A stretch of DNA of 64,000 nt. Origin: Gerris lacustris. Lineage: Eukaryota; Arthropoda; Insecta; Hemiptera; Gerridae. The notes under the pieces are model-generated. The model did no database searches. It was not told the origin of the DNA and was given only the letters and a program-made list of their open reading frames with translations. Positions 1-12,091 of the stretch are shown here, piece after piece (position 1 is the stretch's first letter; each line of letters starts with the position of its first letter). The stretch is taken from the NCBI GenBank assembly GCA_951217055.1, contig OX578279.1, forward strand, positions 25,384,173 to 25,448,172. The letters run 5' to 3'. The translations under genes and the position numbers were made by a program.

Positions 1-260
1 TAAAATTTGGCATCCATGTTCAAAAATATCATACACCAAGGGGGAATTAGGAAATTTATTTTAGCTCTAAATTTGGGGACGAAAAAAAACTCTAAATTTC
101 TTGAAAATGGTTTCGATGATTTTTATACTATTTTAAAATTTAATAAGAAACTAACCATAAAAGTCGTCTTCCCGGAAAAAATCTAGTTTCCGAGATATTG
201 ATGAAAATAAATATGATTTTGTTGAAAATTGAAGAAAAAATTAAACAACCACCTGTTAAA
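1..260 (+). repeat. Dispersed repeat family F1, copy cut by the window edge
   Basis: The same blocks recur in the same order at 55507-56097 (reverse) and 61280-61625: an AAATTTGGCATNCATGTTCA block (here 3-22), a line with TTTAGCTCTAAATTTGGGG, a stretch resembling GATGATTTTTAT, and a CTAGTTTCCGAGATATTGATG block near 184-206. The 5' end, which in the other copies carries a GAGAAAGTATTG block, lies left of the window. No open frame of any length is conserved between the copies, so this looks like a non-autonomous element. Confidence 0.6.
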
Positions 261-289
261 CACTGTTTGAATAATGTTTATAAATTAAT

Positions 290-375
290 GAAAATAGACT
301 GCCAATTAGTGTGGCACATAGCTTCCTCGCATCCTATCATGTACTTTATTGTTATATTGTTTATTGTGTAAAAAC
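290..375 (+). repeat. Dispersed repeat family D, copy 1
   Basis: The block CTGCCAATTAGTGTGGCACA followed by AGCTTCCTCGCATCCTATCA recurs at 52445-52575 and, reversed, at 15960-16125. The longer copies continue into TATTGTCTAATTTRTTTAATTGTT. No coding potential is visible. The family is unidentified. Confidence 0.6.
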
Positions 376-479
376 TATTAAATATAGTTTTAGCGATCTT
401 AAACGCTTCATAGCGGATGTTTTCTCATTGAATAGATAAAGTTAGATTTTTTCCCCGACCTAAAATTCCAATTTTAAAT

Positions 480-700
480 TTGAAGTTCACGTTTACGCGA
501 GCGTTGTTCGTGAACGCTTGGACGGATAACGTTGTCCAACGAACTCGTCCTGGGCATTGGTCAAATGTACATGTCTACCAAATTTCATCAAAATCGGTAG
601 ACATTTACTTAAGTTATCGTCGCACGTTTCATAATTCGCGGACACACAGACCGACAGACAGACAGACAGACAGACAGACACGAGACCAAAAATGTTCCCT
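480..700. repeat. Dispersed repeat family G, copy 1, with (GACA)n tract
   Basis: The segment matches 14517-14700: both carry CGTTTACGCGAGCGTTG, then a GCTTGGACGGAT-like block, then a CCAAATTTCATCAAAATCGG-type block, then AAGTTATCGTCG, and both end in a run of GACA units (here about 651-681). The open frames on both strands here come from this non-coding repeat and its simple-sequence tail. Confidence 0.65.
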
Positions 701-759
701 GATGTCTGAAACGGATTTCTGTCTTGGAATTTTTAAAATCGGAGACAGGAAATAGGATT

Positions 760-2230
760 CAATATTATAGGATTTAAATATTGAATCAATGTCTAATATA
801 ACAAATTTTGTCGGACTGATTTGTTTTCTTATTATATGACTGTCTGATTTTTCTCTAAAATGTATCTGTGGATTTTTTTTTTACTTGTATAAACGTCAAG
901 TTTAAAGCTCAGTAGAGATTATATTATTAGAGAGATAAAAATGTAATCCAAAAGAAATTTTAATAATTTTCCCCCTTGTATTAATGTTAATTTTTAAATT
1001 TTATTCTACGTAAAGAAGTTTGGAAATTAGTCCTATTTTTTCCTTAAATTTACTTTATGATTCAATTTACAAAGACTTGGTCTATCCTTTAAGTTTATTA
1101 CCTAGGCAATGAATGACACTCACAATTGATGATTTAAACTTAGAAATATTATTAATACTGGAGGGGGGGGGGTGGGGTCAGCATACTAAACTACATTTCC
1201 CGATCACTTTGCCTTTAACCAACTATTGATGGTTAAAAAAAAAATACTGCAGTTCAACAAAGAGTTATTGATGATAAATTTTTACTCTATACCTTACTGA
1301 TTTACCTGATACAAAATCAATCAAATCAATTTATCTGGTATTTCAAAAGTTTCTTTTAAGTTAATTCACAACAAGCATGTTTACAAATGATTTACGTCAT
1401 TTTCCAAACAATTTTTATAAGAAGTTTGACTTTAAAAATATGCTTTTATCGATTTTTATTCACAAACAACTTGTATTATCCTTCTTTTAACAAAAACCTG
1501 TGTAGCATAGTAATAAGTCAATGACTGAGGAAGGTTTCTTGGACAGAATAAAGCTTTTTTGGTCTGTAAACATCTTCCCATGTTAGAATAGAGGGAAAGG
1601 GTTGAGTATTCAAGCATGTTGATTTTGCTATTACTAAAAATACTTTCTCAGTACTGTGTTAAATACTGTTTACTTTAATATTTTAGCTGACAATGTTAGT
1701 CTAAATAGGGTTCACAGACCTTATAGGGTTGCGTGGCTAGCTCTTATGTTTGTTTGTTTCCTAAAATAATAGACAAAAATTAATATAAAGTAGCTTACAA
1801 TATATTGATATTCTAAGGGGGGGATTGAATTTAAGAATTCTGTTCATAGTTAAACAAGAAATTATTCACTGATATTCGTTTATTGCTTTATACTATAAAC
1901 GGAAAAAGAGATTGCATTTCATAATGGACATTTGTAATTCAACCAATTTTTGATTTTATTAGCACTTTAAAAATGATTACTGAAATAAATCATTTTCTGA
2001 AATCAGCGCTAGAATGTCAGCTCCTTTGTTATAATTGAAGCTTGACTTAATAGCAAAATCTAGTTTTCATTGTTTCGAGTTCCAATTAACTTCAATGTAG
2101 ACTTGGATACAAAAGAATTTTATATTGTCTAGGTATTGTTTTGTCTTGAAGTTGTTCTCCCCCTTTCACTGGAAAGTTAGTAATCGATTTGTCACTAATT
2201 TCAAGTAAATTTATTAATTTTGTTCGTAGG
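760..2230. other. AT-rich interval without recognisable gene
   Basis: No open frame longer than about 60 codons is present, and I recognise no repeat shared with the rest of the window. There are short homopolymers such as a G-run near 1163-1171. Confidence 0.5.
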
Positions 2231-2267
2231 CTTTCGCGGGTAGATTTGTCATTTGCGGGTAGATTCG

Positions 2268-2661
2268 TCATAAACAGCTTGGGTTTCCCGTGAAATCCGC
2301 GTCACGAAGGGATTGAAATCCGACGTTTCGCTTCCACTGCTGGAAGCATATCTTCAGGGATGTGGTACATCGTGATGTTGACTCGCAGCAAACACAGAAT
2401 ATACAGACGACTGGATCATCCAATAAAGGATCAACCCGAGTAAAGGAACTCCAGGAAAGTCCAGGTACAATTTGTGGTCTAGGAAGCCAGTATAAATACG
2501 CCGTTCTTCTTTCCAGTCTTCTGTATATCCTGTGTTTGCTCCGAGTCAACATCACGATGCACCACACCCCTGAAGATGCTTCCAGCAGTGGAAGCGAAAC
2601 GTTGGTTTCAACCCCTTCGTGACGCGGATTCCAACGGAAACCCAAGCTGTTTATGATAAAT
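2268..2661. mobile_element. Foldback element with hairpin-bearing inverted ends
   Basis: The left 150 bp (2268-2415) and right 150 bp (about 2505-2661) are inverted copies of one another, each running from AAACAGCTTGGGTTTCC through GGAATCCGCGTCACGAAGG-type sequence to a stem-loop (TGCTTCCA, loop GCAG, TGGAAGC). The stem-loop is flanked by CTGAAGA and GAAAC. The same arm is found as an inverted pair at 16390-16655. Such hairpin ends are common in arthropod genomes and recall the terminal repeats of Penelope-like retroelements, but no reverse transcriptase is present here. The open frames on both strands across 2268-2681 arise because the two arms mirror each other. Confidence 0.6.
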
Positions 2662-2699
2662 TTATTAGTGTTGTTAGTCATTATAACTCATGGAAATGA

Positions 2700-4380
2700 G
2701 TGAATTAAGTATATGCATTTCAATATAATTGTAATTATTTGACTATTTTTTGAAATGTAATTTGAATCTTAAAGATCTCTGATTAATTTAATAATTTAGT
2801 CTTTACATGTGATGATAAAATGAATTAGCTTTTTGTATAACTATCGATATCAACTCCTCTTTCAAAACTATTCCAGGTTTATATTATCTTTATGTTTACA
2901 TTATATTAATTATATATTATATGGAATTGTTATTTTCTCTTTGACTTCGTTTTATTTGGAAATGGCAACCAATCGGGTTATCTTTTAAATGCTTTAAACC
3001 AACAAAATTTGTTATATTGTTGACTGAAATAAAATATTGTTGGCATTTCTAACATAGCATTCACGTTAGTTTTTCATGTAAACAAAAGTTTATCCTCTCA
3101 TTCGACTGATGTATATTCAAGTTTTATATATATTGTGTGCATTGGTTGCATACCCCAGAGAAAATCTGGGATACAATAAGTCATACAATGCAATAGAATA
3201 TAAAAATGAAAATATGCAAATTTCTTTGTTCATGTGTACAAAAATAGTTAAATATATCAAATTTAACTATAAATAATATTAACTTTCTATATACTGTAAC
3301 CATAGGATTATATTAATCAAAGTATTCTTCAATGCTGTTGAAAGGCTGCGGGGTACGGGACATTTTTATTTAGTAAATTCAATACTGTACGGGTTTGTAT
3401 TTGTATAATTGATCTAAGGTACTCAAGTGGTACAAATGAAGATATCTGCTCCATCATCTTACGATGATGAAGCTAATGGAATAGACTGGTTGATTCCCTC
3501 TAATCATTATGTATTTAGCAGGTTGCGTCAACAACATTGCTTTGATTCTATTATTCACCTAGACGATCTCAACCCTTGCTCTTAATCGAGATGGGGCTCA
3601 AGCCCTTATCAAAGTGAAATCTAGTCTAGGAAGGGTTCTCCTCTTTCTACCTTGATCTTACCTTTACCTTTGATTAAAACCCTCAGTCCTCCCTTACACT
3701 AGTAGCAAGATGCTATTATTATGTATACCGATACATAAAGAAATCTCTAAAACTTGGCAGACAGTTGCTCATTCGTAAAACGAACGGAGGACTATTGGTA
3801 GGTTATTTGAACCAGTGATTAGTATAAGAAGTCAAGTCATTTGAAAAATGATACGAAATGACCTACGAAAGTAACTAGAGGGATCTTGATGGCACAGCAA
3901 ATTAAACCAGCATTAATACAGTAATAATGAGCAAAATTTGTTAGAATCGGTGTTTATAAAGAGTCATTCGTGTTACTATCAGATAAATTAACATGTTGAT
4001 AAGGGGTCGGTGTGATTGGAATACTCACATCATTCGCCTCAAGTCAAGGTTATTTACTGTCAAATTTGGTGACGGTTGGAATGCCTTGGATGTAAGACAT
4101 TCACACTGATATGAAGTGGATACATGTGAACTGGCGAATACCCTCCTGACATGTATTGAAACAGGACGAAACCCAGGTTCTCTCAGTGAACCGACCTACG
4201 TCTTACATGGTTCATGACTTTGGATTTAGGAACCGAACCTTCAGAGTCAACTCTCTAAAAGTAGAAAGAAAAAGATCAGAGTGCTTTTAAGTTTTTATCC
4301 CCCCTTAACATTTAATTAAAAATATCATAATCATAGTAAATAAAATTGGACGAGTAAAATTGGATGAGTTTACAGTCTAA
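2700..4380. other. AT-rich interval, no gene recognised
   Basis: The part from about 3420 to 4270 is less AT-rich than its surroundings and could be an old repeat or a coding relic, but it has no open frame and no recognised motif. I see nothing else. Confidence 0.4.
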
Positions 4381-4560
4381 TTAAAATAGAATTATTTTTA
4401 AGATAAAAAGAACTTTTTATATACTACGTTTTTAAATTTTTTGTTGAATCGTATGTAATGTTGATAATATAATTGTTATTGTTATATAATATATAATGTT
4501 AGTGAAAAAAAATAGTTCCGAATTTATTTACTTCACATAAATGACAACCATCCAGAGAGC
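4380..4560. repeat. Dispersed repeat, inverted partner at 28222-28400
   Basis: About 160 bp reads as the reverse complement of 28222-28400. Shared blocks include AAAAAGAACTTTTTATATACTACG, AATATATAATGTTAGTGAAAA (both quoted in part) and ATAGTTCCGAATTTATTTAC, ending in AAATGACAACC. Neither copy has coding potential. Target duplications could not be defined. Confidence 0.55.
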
Positions 4561-5118
4561 TGATCTTAAACCTATAAAAAGATAAATATTTGTACAACGG
4601 ATCTCCCCAACACCAAATCTAAACCGTGCCATCGATGTATTTGAAATAATATAATCGATAAATAATATAATCGATATTTCCTGTTTTGCTGTCATTCAAT
4701 GTTTATCTATCACAAATTTGAGACCCGTCAAAATGAAGATTGCGTAAATATTGGATATGGCAAAACAAATAAAATAACTTGCGGATTTTTTCCGAACTAA
4801 CTTTCAGCACAGCAAAATTTGGTAAAAACTAATTAAATTCTGCTGAAAGATGGCTAAAAGTATTAAAATAATGCATTGTCATCGTGTTCTGAGCTATGCT
4901 AAAAGTTTTAAATGTCTAGCTATTCGGGAAGTTAGTTAGAAATCGATTGCCAGATTTGTACCGGACAAACAAACAAATAAACAAACAAGAATGCAAGCTA
5001 ATAAAAACGTAGTAAAATATCATTTATTTAGTAGTTTGTTACCCTCTATAAGTATATATTAGGAAAAAGAAGAAGGGAGAAATCCTGAGTTTTTTTTTTT
5101 TACAAATATCATTTATAA
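4560..5118. other. AT-rich interval with (CAAA)n-like stretch
   Basis: A simple stretch ACAAACAAACAAATAAACAAAC lies near 4966-4988 and a T-run near 5091-5101. Nothing else is recognised. Confidence 0.4.
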
Positions 5119-5119
5119 A

Positions 5120-5300
5120 GTGGAGGTTAGCCACGAGGACGGCGCTCGAAAGGATTTGTTATTGCTTAGCTAATTATGGTTTTGATTTGTTGGTCTTTAA
5201 GTAGATGTTATACCTTAATCTAAATTAATTTACTTAATTTTACTTTTACTTCTAAATATGTAATTAAACCCATTACCACGGGCCTAAGGGCTCGATTTAT
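5120..5300 (+). repeat. Fragment of the long-arm element family H
   Basis: The stretch GATTTGTTATTGCTTAGCTAATT through TTTGATTTGTTGGTCTTTAAG to AATTTACTTAATTTTACTTTT matches the outer ends of the inverted arms at 14775-15000 and 18200-18400. It is a lone end fragment, with no partner arm nearby. Confidence 0.6.
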
Positions 5301-5309
5301 TATAAATTA

Positions 5310-6390
5310 TAAGTCACTTCAACAATTTTAATTATTTATCTGAGCACTGATGATGATAAACTAAAATCAAACCTTAACAATATTTTTGTCTTTTCTATAG
5401 AAATAAAGGAATTAAAAAATTCCTCTCAATTTTGAATATTAAAAATTACTCTTCAATTCTATTTTTGGATATGTAAAAACCTAAATGAATAAAATAAGGT
5501 TTTTCTTTACATAGGTCTGAATATATAATACCGGGAGAGGTGTGTGTGAAGGTAAAAAGAAATACGTCCAACCCACATAACTTGTACGAGAAACGTGTTT
5601 AGTCCACCCTAAGCTACTTTTTTCTACTCAAGCGACGATACGCATAAAAGAAATAAATTAAATTATAAATTACAGTGTAAATATTTCAAAATAATGGTTA
5701 TTATTTGACTATATTTATGTCAGAGGCGCAGTACCTTTATGTTTTACTTACACAGTATACCATAATTCTTTTACTTACCTCAAATTATGCTACATCACAT
5801 AACGAGTAGTTATATTTACTTAAAAAAAAACCTTAATAACTCTGGTAAAAATATATTTTATATGCTTTAGTCTTTGTCCTTAATTAAGTTCGTACATTAG
5901 ACGAATCCTTAAAAGAACATGTCTAAAATTAACGCTAAATTATTTTCTTTCAAAGATTAAAAATTGCTAAAATTAATATGACGTATTATAACTGTACATA
6001 TTAGTGTTAGTAATTACACTAATAAATTACCTTAAATTATTAGATTTACATGCAATTTATTTATTTTATTTTGCGCCCAAAAATCGAGATTAATAATACT
6101 CGTAGTTAATGAAATTAGATAAGCGTAATTAGTGCGATTAAATGTAAGTAATGAGTGTATTATTAGCAAATAATGATATCTCAGATAACTAACTAATATT
6201 AACTTTTAACAAAAGTAGCTGAAAAAAAATAAACTGTTCGAAGGACGAGTACTAGAGCTAGTTATTTATGACATAACTAGTTTTAAAGACGCTTAAGTAA
6301 TTAATATTGGTTGAATTTAAGTTCAAATACTTGCAATAATCTGTTAGGATGGCAAGGTTGGTTTAGTTTTGTATTATCGTTAGGTAACAC
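5310..6390. other. AT-rich interval, nothing recognised
   Basis: No open frame, RNA gene or shared repeat was recognised in this stretch. Confidence 0.4.
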
Positions 6391-6391
6391 T

Positions 6392-6666
6392 GGGAAGCTA
6401 GCGTGATCGAGGTGCTCTGGGCACTCGCCCAGCTATCAATGAATCGAGGCGAATCAAGGTCGTGGGTTCGATCCCCGCCGTGATGCTCTGATTTAAATAG
6501 CTCACTGATGACCACATCATACCCGCTTCGGAGGTAAAATGTACAGGTATGATGTGGGAAGTGGCTGGGACTTTCTACCACGGGGTTAGTAAAATGGGCC
6601 CAATTTGGCCTGATTGCTAGGTTCGAACAAGTGGTTCGTCCTTCCCGTCTAACCACTACTACTAGG
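6392..6666 (+). mobile_element. tRNA-derived SINE, copy 1
   Basis: The head is tRNA-like, with a degenerate A box (TAGCGTGATCGAGG, 6399-6412) and a B box GGGTTCGATCC at 6463-6473, as expected for an RNA polymerase III promoter. The body (CTCTGATTTAAATRGCTCACT, CACATCATACYCGCTTCGG, GGTTCGAACAAGTGGTTCG) is shared with 23075-23363, and both copies end in a short (ACT)n tail. A SINE encodes no protein and depends on LINE machinery. The open frame on the minus strand here is a chance frame. The head is not a functional tRNA, because the clover-leaf pairing is lost. Confidence 0.85.
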
Positions 6667-7060
6667 TGGCAATGACGACCGTCTCTCTATCAATGCGAGC
6701 ATAGATATACAGGGTGATCCAAAAGTTCGGCAACGGCTAAATAGTTCCGGTTATAATTGAGATATTAAGTTCCCGTTTGCGGGTATCATTTGTAAAAAAC
6801 TACTTTTTTGGTGGGTAATAATTTTTTCCGCCATATTGGTTGCCGCCATATTGGATTCAACTTTGAAATTTTAAATTGGAACACCCATAAAGTGATACAT
6901 TTTTGGAAAGGTCTTGAAAAAAGAAAACATTTACCGCAAACCCGAGCTTTCTATCTACTTCCGTTTAAAATGGCGGACACTCAAAGTTAAAAAAATCATT
7001 TTTTCTTATTTTCAATAGTTTAGTTAGAAATAAAAAAATCGGTCCCAGACAACTCAGACT

Positions 7061-7325
7061 AACTTTCTCATATAATCTCTGTCCCAGATCCCAGAAAACC
7101 TAGTTCGTTATCAAGTCATAGTTTCCGAGATATTGATGAAAATAAATTTCATTTGGTTGAAAATCGAAAACAAAAAGTAAACAACCACCTGTTGAACGCA
7201 TTTTAAATAATATAAATTAACTAAGCATCCCGTAGGTTTATCATTGAAGCGAGCTTAATGCAATAAATATTTAATTTTATATTCATGTTTCCTGGGATCT
7301 GGGGCCGAGATTATATGAGAAAGTT
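7061..7325. mobile_element. Inner palindromic MITE with 34-bp inverted ends
   Basis: AACTTTCTCATATAATCTC (from 7061) and its mirror ending GAGAAAGTT (7325) form 34-bp terminal inverted repeats with two mismatches. Mirror sequence continues outwards (TTCAATAGTTTAGTTAGA at about 7010 and its complement at about 7335). The 5' flank AAAAAAATCGGTCCCAGACA is also found at 55479-55500, beside the same TTTCTCATATA end in family F1. A GTTTCCGAGATATTGATG block inside matches 184-206. Confidence 0.7.
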
Positions 7326-7339
7326 TTTTTTATATCTAA

Positions 7340-7482
7340 CTAAACTATTGAAAAAAAAAAAAAATCCCACCATCCTAATCCTTTAGTCCAAAACCTATCA
7401 TCTCCATCCATTCCACAAAACCCTCCTCGACGCCTAAAGAGGCACTGGCCGCGTGACTTATTAAACAATTAACATGTAATTC

Positions 7483-7520
<38 letters not shown>

Positions 7521-7675
7521 AGTTATTAAATATTATGAGTACTATCGATGGATAACTTCTCATCTCATGTCACATCACAAGTCACTGTAAATATTCTGAA
7601 CATATCTGTATTGCTTATAACATGTACTAATGTAGTCGCAATAATCTAATAAACGAAAAAAAAAAAAAATAAAAA
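7340..7675 (+). mobile_element. Poly(A)-tailed inserts (retrocopy remnants?)
   Basis: Two runs of A (about 7483-7516 and 7660-7672) each follow non-repetitive DNA. The second is preceded by AATCTAATAAACG, which contains an AATAAA polyadenylation signal 3 bases before the A-run. This is what the 3' end of a reverse-transcribed RNA looks like. No coding sequence remains, and the parent is not recognised. Confidence 0.4.
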
Positions 7676-8022
7676 AATATTTTAAACTTTGAGTGTCCGC
7701 CATTTTGGAACGGGAGTAGATAGAAAGCTCGGGTTTGCGGCAAACGGTTTATTTTTTTAAGGGCTTTCCAAAAATGTGTCCTTTTATGGGTGTTCCAATT
7801 TAAAATTTCAAAGTTGAATCCAATATGGCGGCAACCAATATGGCGGAAAAAATGATTACCCACCAAAAAATTAGTTTTTTACAAATGATTAAGATACCCG
7901 AAAACGGGAACTTAACATCTCAATTATAACCGGAGATATTAAGCCGTTGCCGAACTTTTGGACCACCCTGTATAATATATAATAAAAAATTAAGCACTTG
8001 AACTTATAATTAATAATTTAGG

Positions 8023-8198
<176 letters not shown>

Positions 8199-8219
8199 TT
8201 ATATTCATATTAACTTGAA

Positions 8220-8838
8220 ACAACTAAAAAGAATATATTTTAATTAAAACCCTCTAACTCTAACTCTCGATTTAATTGGACTAATAATATTTTGACATTT
8301 CTTTTCAAAAACGATATGCAAATTGGAATCAGAACTATTATGAAATTTCCCGTAGGAAATATGTATATTAGTGTTAAAAATGTTTAAAAAAAGATAAGGT
8401 TAAAATTTAGAGGGGATTTTAAATAGAATTGAAGAATTTAGTTGTTTAGTGAGTGAAATAAGTCATCCTCCACGACCAAGTTACGTTACCTTATAACTAT
8501 ACGGAAAAGTTTGATTGACAAGCACGAAACTCTAAGAGAAAGTTAGGGTTTAAGATAAAATTAAATTATAAGTATATATCTATACGTGACCTCAAGCGTG
8601 CTTTCGTAGTCAACTATGTCACCAGTATCTTTACATCTAACATTTATTTTATAAATAATTTTATTTTAACTATTTCTTAAATAGTGAAATAAATGTATTG
8701 ACTAGGGGGAGGAGTTATCAACTTCATTTTTTTATAACTTTTTTATTTTTTTTTACACTTTACTCTTGTTTATTTTTTATTGTCTTAATTAATATGATTA
8801 AATTATTAAGTAATTAGATAGACTCTGGACTCTTGAGG
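8220..8838. other. AT-rich interval, nothing recognised
   Basis: No open frame or shared repeat was recognised. Confidence 0.4.
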
Positions 8839-10218
8839 TTAAGGAATATTATATTAATTATATTTCCACGTAAACTGACTAATTTGTTTATTTTATTCTA
8901 CAAAGCAGCTTTTAGCCTTTATAAGGCCATCATCAGTGACGGAATGTAGAAGAAATAGTTACATTAAACGAATGAATCTACTTGTCGAATATCAAAGTAA
9001 GACACACGTTGATCTCCGACATAAAGTTGACTAGACTACATTTGCACATTATTTTTTATTGTTACTTCTATAATTTTGTTGTTAAACCTACTTTTTTTAT
9101 ATTTTTTTTTTAACTTTTTGGAATTTTTATTGTAGGCCATGCGCCAGAGACTGAACGAGAAAAAATTCCAATAAAGCTGAATTTTGGTTTATGGCTTTAT
9201 TTTGCTCCCCTGATGAACATATTAATTTTTCCCGCTCGAGGGAGGTCTGCTTTGGCCGCCATCTTGAAAAAAAGGGACCGAAATTCGGTTTTTGGCCAAT
9301 ATCTTCGTTCTCATCGATGATACGACAAAAATAGATATTATCAAATTTGTAGGACATTAAATTGTCAAAAAAAAAGGTTCAATTTTATTATACGCTCAAG
9401 TCAATAGTTTCGAAGCTATAGCTCTGCGAAGTGCGACATTTTCGATTTTCAGACGAAAAATACATTGACACTCGATAATAAATAATGAACCCCGTGGTTT
9501 GAATCTATATAGAAACTCGATTTTACCGGTGCCGCGAATGAGTCGTGGATTAGAAAAACTCCCATTTCATGCGGGTGCAGAAATATGTCGCACTTCGCGG
9601 AGCTGTAGCTTCAAAACTATCGACTTGAGCGTATAATGACATTGAACCTTTTTTGTTGACAATTTAAAGTCCAACAAATTTGATAATATCTATTTTTGTC
9701 GTTTCATCGATAAGAACGAAGATATTGGCCAAAAACCTAATTTCGGTCCCTTTTTTTCAAAATGGCGGCCAAAGCAGACCTCCCTCGAGGGGAAAATATT
9801 AATATGTTGATCAGGGGACCAAAATAAAGCCATAAACCAAAATTCAGCTTTTTTGGAATTTTTTCCCGTTAATGGCCTTTTTTGAGCTAACGCTGTTGGC
9901 CTATTGTACAAATTGCTTGTTTTTTAATACAGTTCTTATGTAGCTATATTTAATTTTTATTGTAGCCACTGATAATGGCCGAGAGGCCGAAAACTAGTTT
10001 TGTGAAATAACCTCTCTTCTGTGGGGAGGCTTTCCGTTTTTCATTATTCTATATAGACTAGACTCATTTGTTAACTTTACATTTTTTAATGTTACTCTAT
10101 TTCTTCTTCTCACATTCCGTCACTGATGATGGCCTTATGAAGACTGAAAGCTGCTTTATAGAATAAAATAAACAAATTAGTCAGTTTACGTGAAGAGACA
10201 ATTTATATTATTCCTTAA
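8839..10218. mobile_element. Large foldback with hairpin-bearing ends
   Basis: The left end TTAAGGAATATTATATTAAT (8839 on) mirrors ATATTATTCCTTAA at 10205-10218. About 110-120 bp of each end is shared, including CTGACTAATTTGTTTATTTTATTCTA and a stem-loop of the type CTGATGATGGCCTTAT...GGCTGAAAGC (8925-8945 reverse, 10120-10147 forward). A solo copy of this end is at 58703-58795. Inside lies a second, longer palindrome (9127-9911). A third stem-loop, CTGATAATGGCCGAGAGGCCGAAAAC, is at 9966-9991. No reverse transcriptase or transposase is encoded. Confidence 0.65.
9127..9911. mobile_element. Inner palindrome with about 300-bp arms
   Basis: The left arm (about 9150-9430) and right arm (about 9600-9880) are inverted copies sharing CGAAGATATTGGCCAAAAAC, TTCAARATGGCGGCCAAAGC, GACCTCCCTCGAG and AAAGCCATAAACCAAAATTC. 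The loop, about 9440-9590, contains CCGGTGCCGCGAATGAGTCG. The two minus-strand open frames (9127-9357 and 9690-9911) mirror the same non-coding DNA and should not be taken as genes. Confidence 0.75.
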
Positions 10219-10219
10219 A

Positions 10220-10460
10220 ATGACTTCCATAGACGCTCCCATATCTAAGAACCATACTAGTTAGGTTAAGAAAAAAGGGTTTATTACATGTATATAGGAT
10301 ATGTACTAGCTGTCATATTTATGTAGGTACCTTACTCTGCATGGCCCGGTAGAGAGGAGGTGGTTTTTGGAAATCTCGCATGTAGACAGTGACCATCCTC
10401 TTGTTTTCAAAGGTAAAGTGTGCAAAATATTATCAAGCTCGGAATAAAAGTATAGATTTG
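10220..10460. other. Interval without recognised features
   Basis: Nothing was recognised in this stretch. Confidence 0.35.
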
Positions 10461-10463
10461 GGC

Positions 10464-10712
10464 ACTTCTTTAGACTGTTACTCCCCTTATAAAAAAACAG
10501 AAGGGAGTAAAAATCTAAAGAAGGTGTACCTAATGTTCTTCTTTAGAATATTACTCCTCTTATAAAAACGCAAGTGTGATATTCCTTTGCTTCAAAGTAC
10601 ATTGGACTAAACAACCTTTCTCGTAATAGCTATTTAGCCAAATAAATCTATAAATAATTACATCCATTATTAGTCTAAAGAAAACATAGGGGAGTAGCAA
10701 TCTAAAGAAGTT
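10464..10712. repeat. Cluster of inverted 20-bp motifs
   Basis: The motif GGGGAGTAACARTCTAAAGA occurs four times in alternating orientation: 10464-10490 (reverse), 10502-10526 (forward), 10538-10565 (reverse) and 10690-10712 (forward). The single-stranded DNA could fold in several ways. It is probably the remains of nested short inverted-repeat elements. Confidence 0.45.
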
Positions 10713-10719
10713 CCAAGAT

Positions 10720-12089
10720 TTGTGTAAAGGCAAAAAAATCCAGACATTCTTCTTTGTTTGTATGGAAAGAGGGTTATTCAAAGTTTATATTTCGAGAATT
10801 AAGAATAAAAAAATCGGGTACGGGATACCTCGGAACTTTTCCTCACTTCGGAGGCTACCTCGGGTGCTGCTATGATAACACACACTCATACATACATACA
10901 CACACAAGTACGTCGAGCTGAAAACCTCTAAGGTCTTAAAAACACCCAAAATGGAAAATTCAGTTGAAATCTCGAAAAAACTTTCTTGAGTGAAAACAAT
11001 ACTTTTCCCACTATTGGTAAGGAAAAAGTAAAAATAATAATGGAAAAAAGATATAAAATAAATAATTAAAAAAATAACCCACGTGTCTACTACCGATGTT
11101 TATTGTATTCGGAGTTTCATCCTGATTTTATTGCTTTCTTTTATTTAACTTCACTTGCCTCCATATTTTGTCACCTACATTTGACTTGACCTACTTCCCG
11201 ACTACATAGAAATCTTAAACTTGCACAGATTATAATTCCGTTGACAATTCATTTATTTGTCATAAATTAATTAATTATTAGTTAATTTATTAATTAATTT
11301 GTTTGCTTCCAAATGTTGTAACCTAAATTTGACCCACTTCCCTACTACATAGAATGCACAATGCAGACACTTGTCTGCACTTGTACGGGTTTTGTATATA
11401 CGATGACAATACAATAATCAATAATCAGTAATTAGTTAATTAATTAATTTATTAATTTATAGTAAAATAAAATAATAAACGAGTGTCAATTGTTTTTTTG
11501 TTTTTTTAATTTACTTCAGTAAACATGAAAAGAAAAATTAGATTGAAAGCTTTTTTTAAAAACAAATTGAACAAATTTAAATAAGTTCGTGTGTAATTTG
11601 TTTGATCATAACACATTTTAAGTTAATAATAAATAAGTCCCTGTCACGGCACAGAGTTTTAAACATTCCTAATGTTCCAATAATGTGATCTAAATGTTTT
11701 AATTTCGAGTATAATTTGTTAAAAAAACAAACACTACATAATATTTCATATAACTGTCTTCATCAAAAAATAAAAGTTTGCACAAAACGCTTTACGAAAT
11801 ACAAATAATAAATGACAATACTTTTGTTTTCAATTATATTGAAAATGATTTTTTTTTTTTATTATTAAAAACAGGAGTGGGAATAAATTATTATTAATGT
11901 ATAATGCAAAGAGGGGTTCATGTTTATCGCACGTCATTCAAAAACATTGGACTGTTGTTAAATAAATTGTTCTGTATTAAATTAAACTTAACTTTAAGCA
12001 CTGTTTAATTAGAAACTACGCTTAGAAAATGTGTAATTTTGCCTCCTTTTAATTAAGCGAATACGTACTGCTGTCAACATTACTGTGCT

Positions 12090-12090
<1 letters not shown>
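10720..12090. other. AT-rich interval with short simple repeats
   Basis: There is a TACA/CACA stretch near 10884-10910. An imperfect direct duplication of about 60 bp (CATTTGACTTGACCTACTTCC at 11180 and AATTTGACCCACTTCCC at 11325, each followed by ACTACATAGAA) lies among TTAATTAATT runs. No gene was recognised. Confidence 0.4.

Positions 12091-12091
<1 letters not shown>

Larger units (their letters stand above)
6707..7974. mobile_element. Foldback/MITE with ACAGGGTG ends, expanded by nested insertions
   Basis: The left end TATACAGGGTGATCCAAAAG (6707-6726) mirrors the right end CTTTTGGACCACCCTGTATA (7955-7974). The arms, 6707-7012 and 7676-7974, are nearly complete inverted copies of about 300 bp and include the pairs CCGCCATATTGG/CCAATATGGCGG and AAAATGGCGGACACTC/GAGTGTCCGCCATTTT. 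Between the arms lie a second palindromic element (7061-7325) and poly(A) material (7340-7675). A related end, ACCACCCTGTATG, closes an element at 51222. ACAGGGTG-ended repeats are familiar in arthropod genomes. The superfamily is uncertain, but the TATA-like junctions would suit a TA target. Confidence 0.75.

Noticed and set aside
480..755. Overlapping frames on both strands with SVCLSVCLSVC
   Set aside because: Produced by the (GACA)n tract and family G repeat. The other copy at 14517-14700 does not keep the frame.
2268..2681. 137-codon minus-strand frame as a gene
   Set aside because: It spans both inverted arms of a foldback, with a matching plus-strand frame. It is not conserved in the second copy at 16390-16655.
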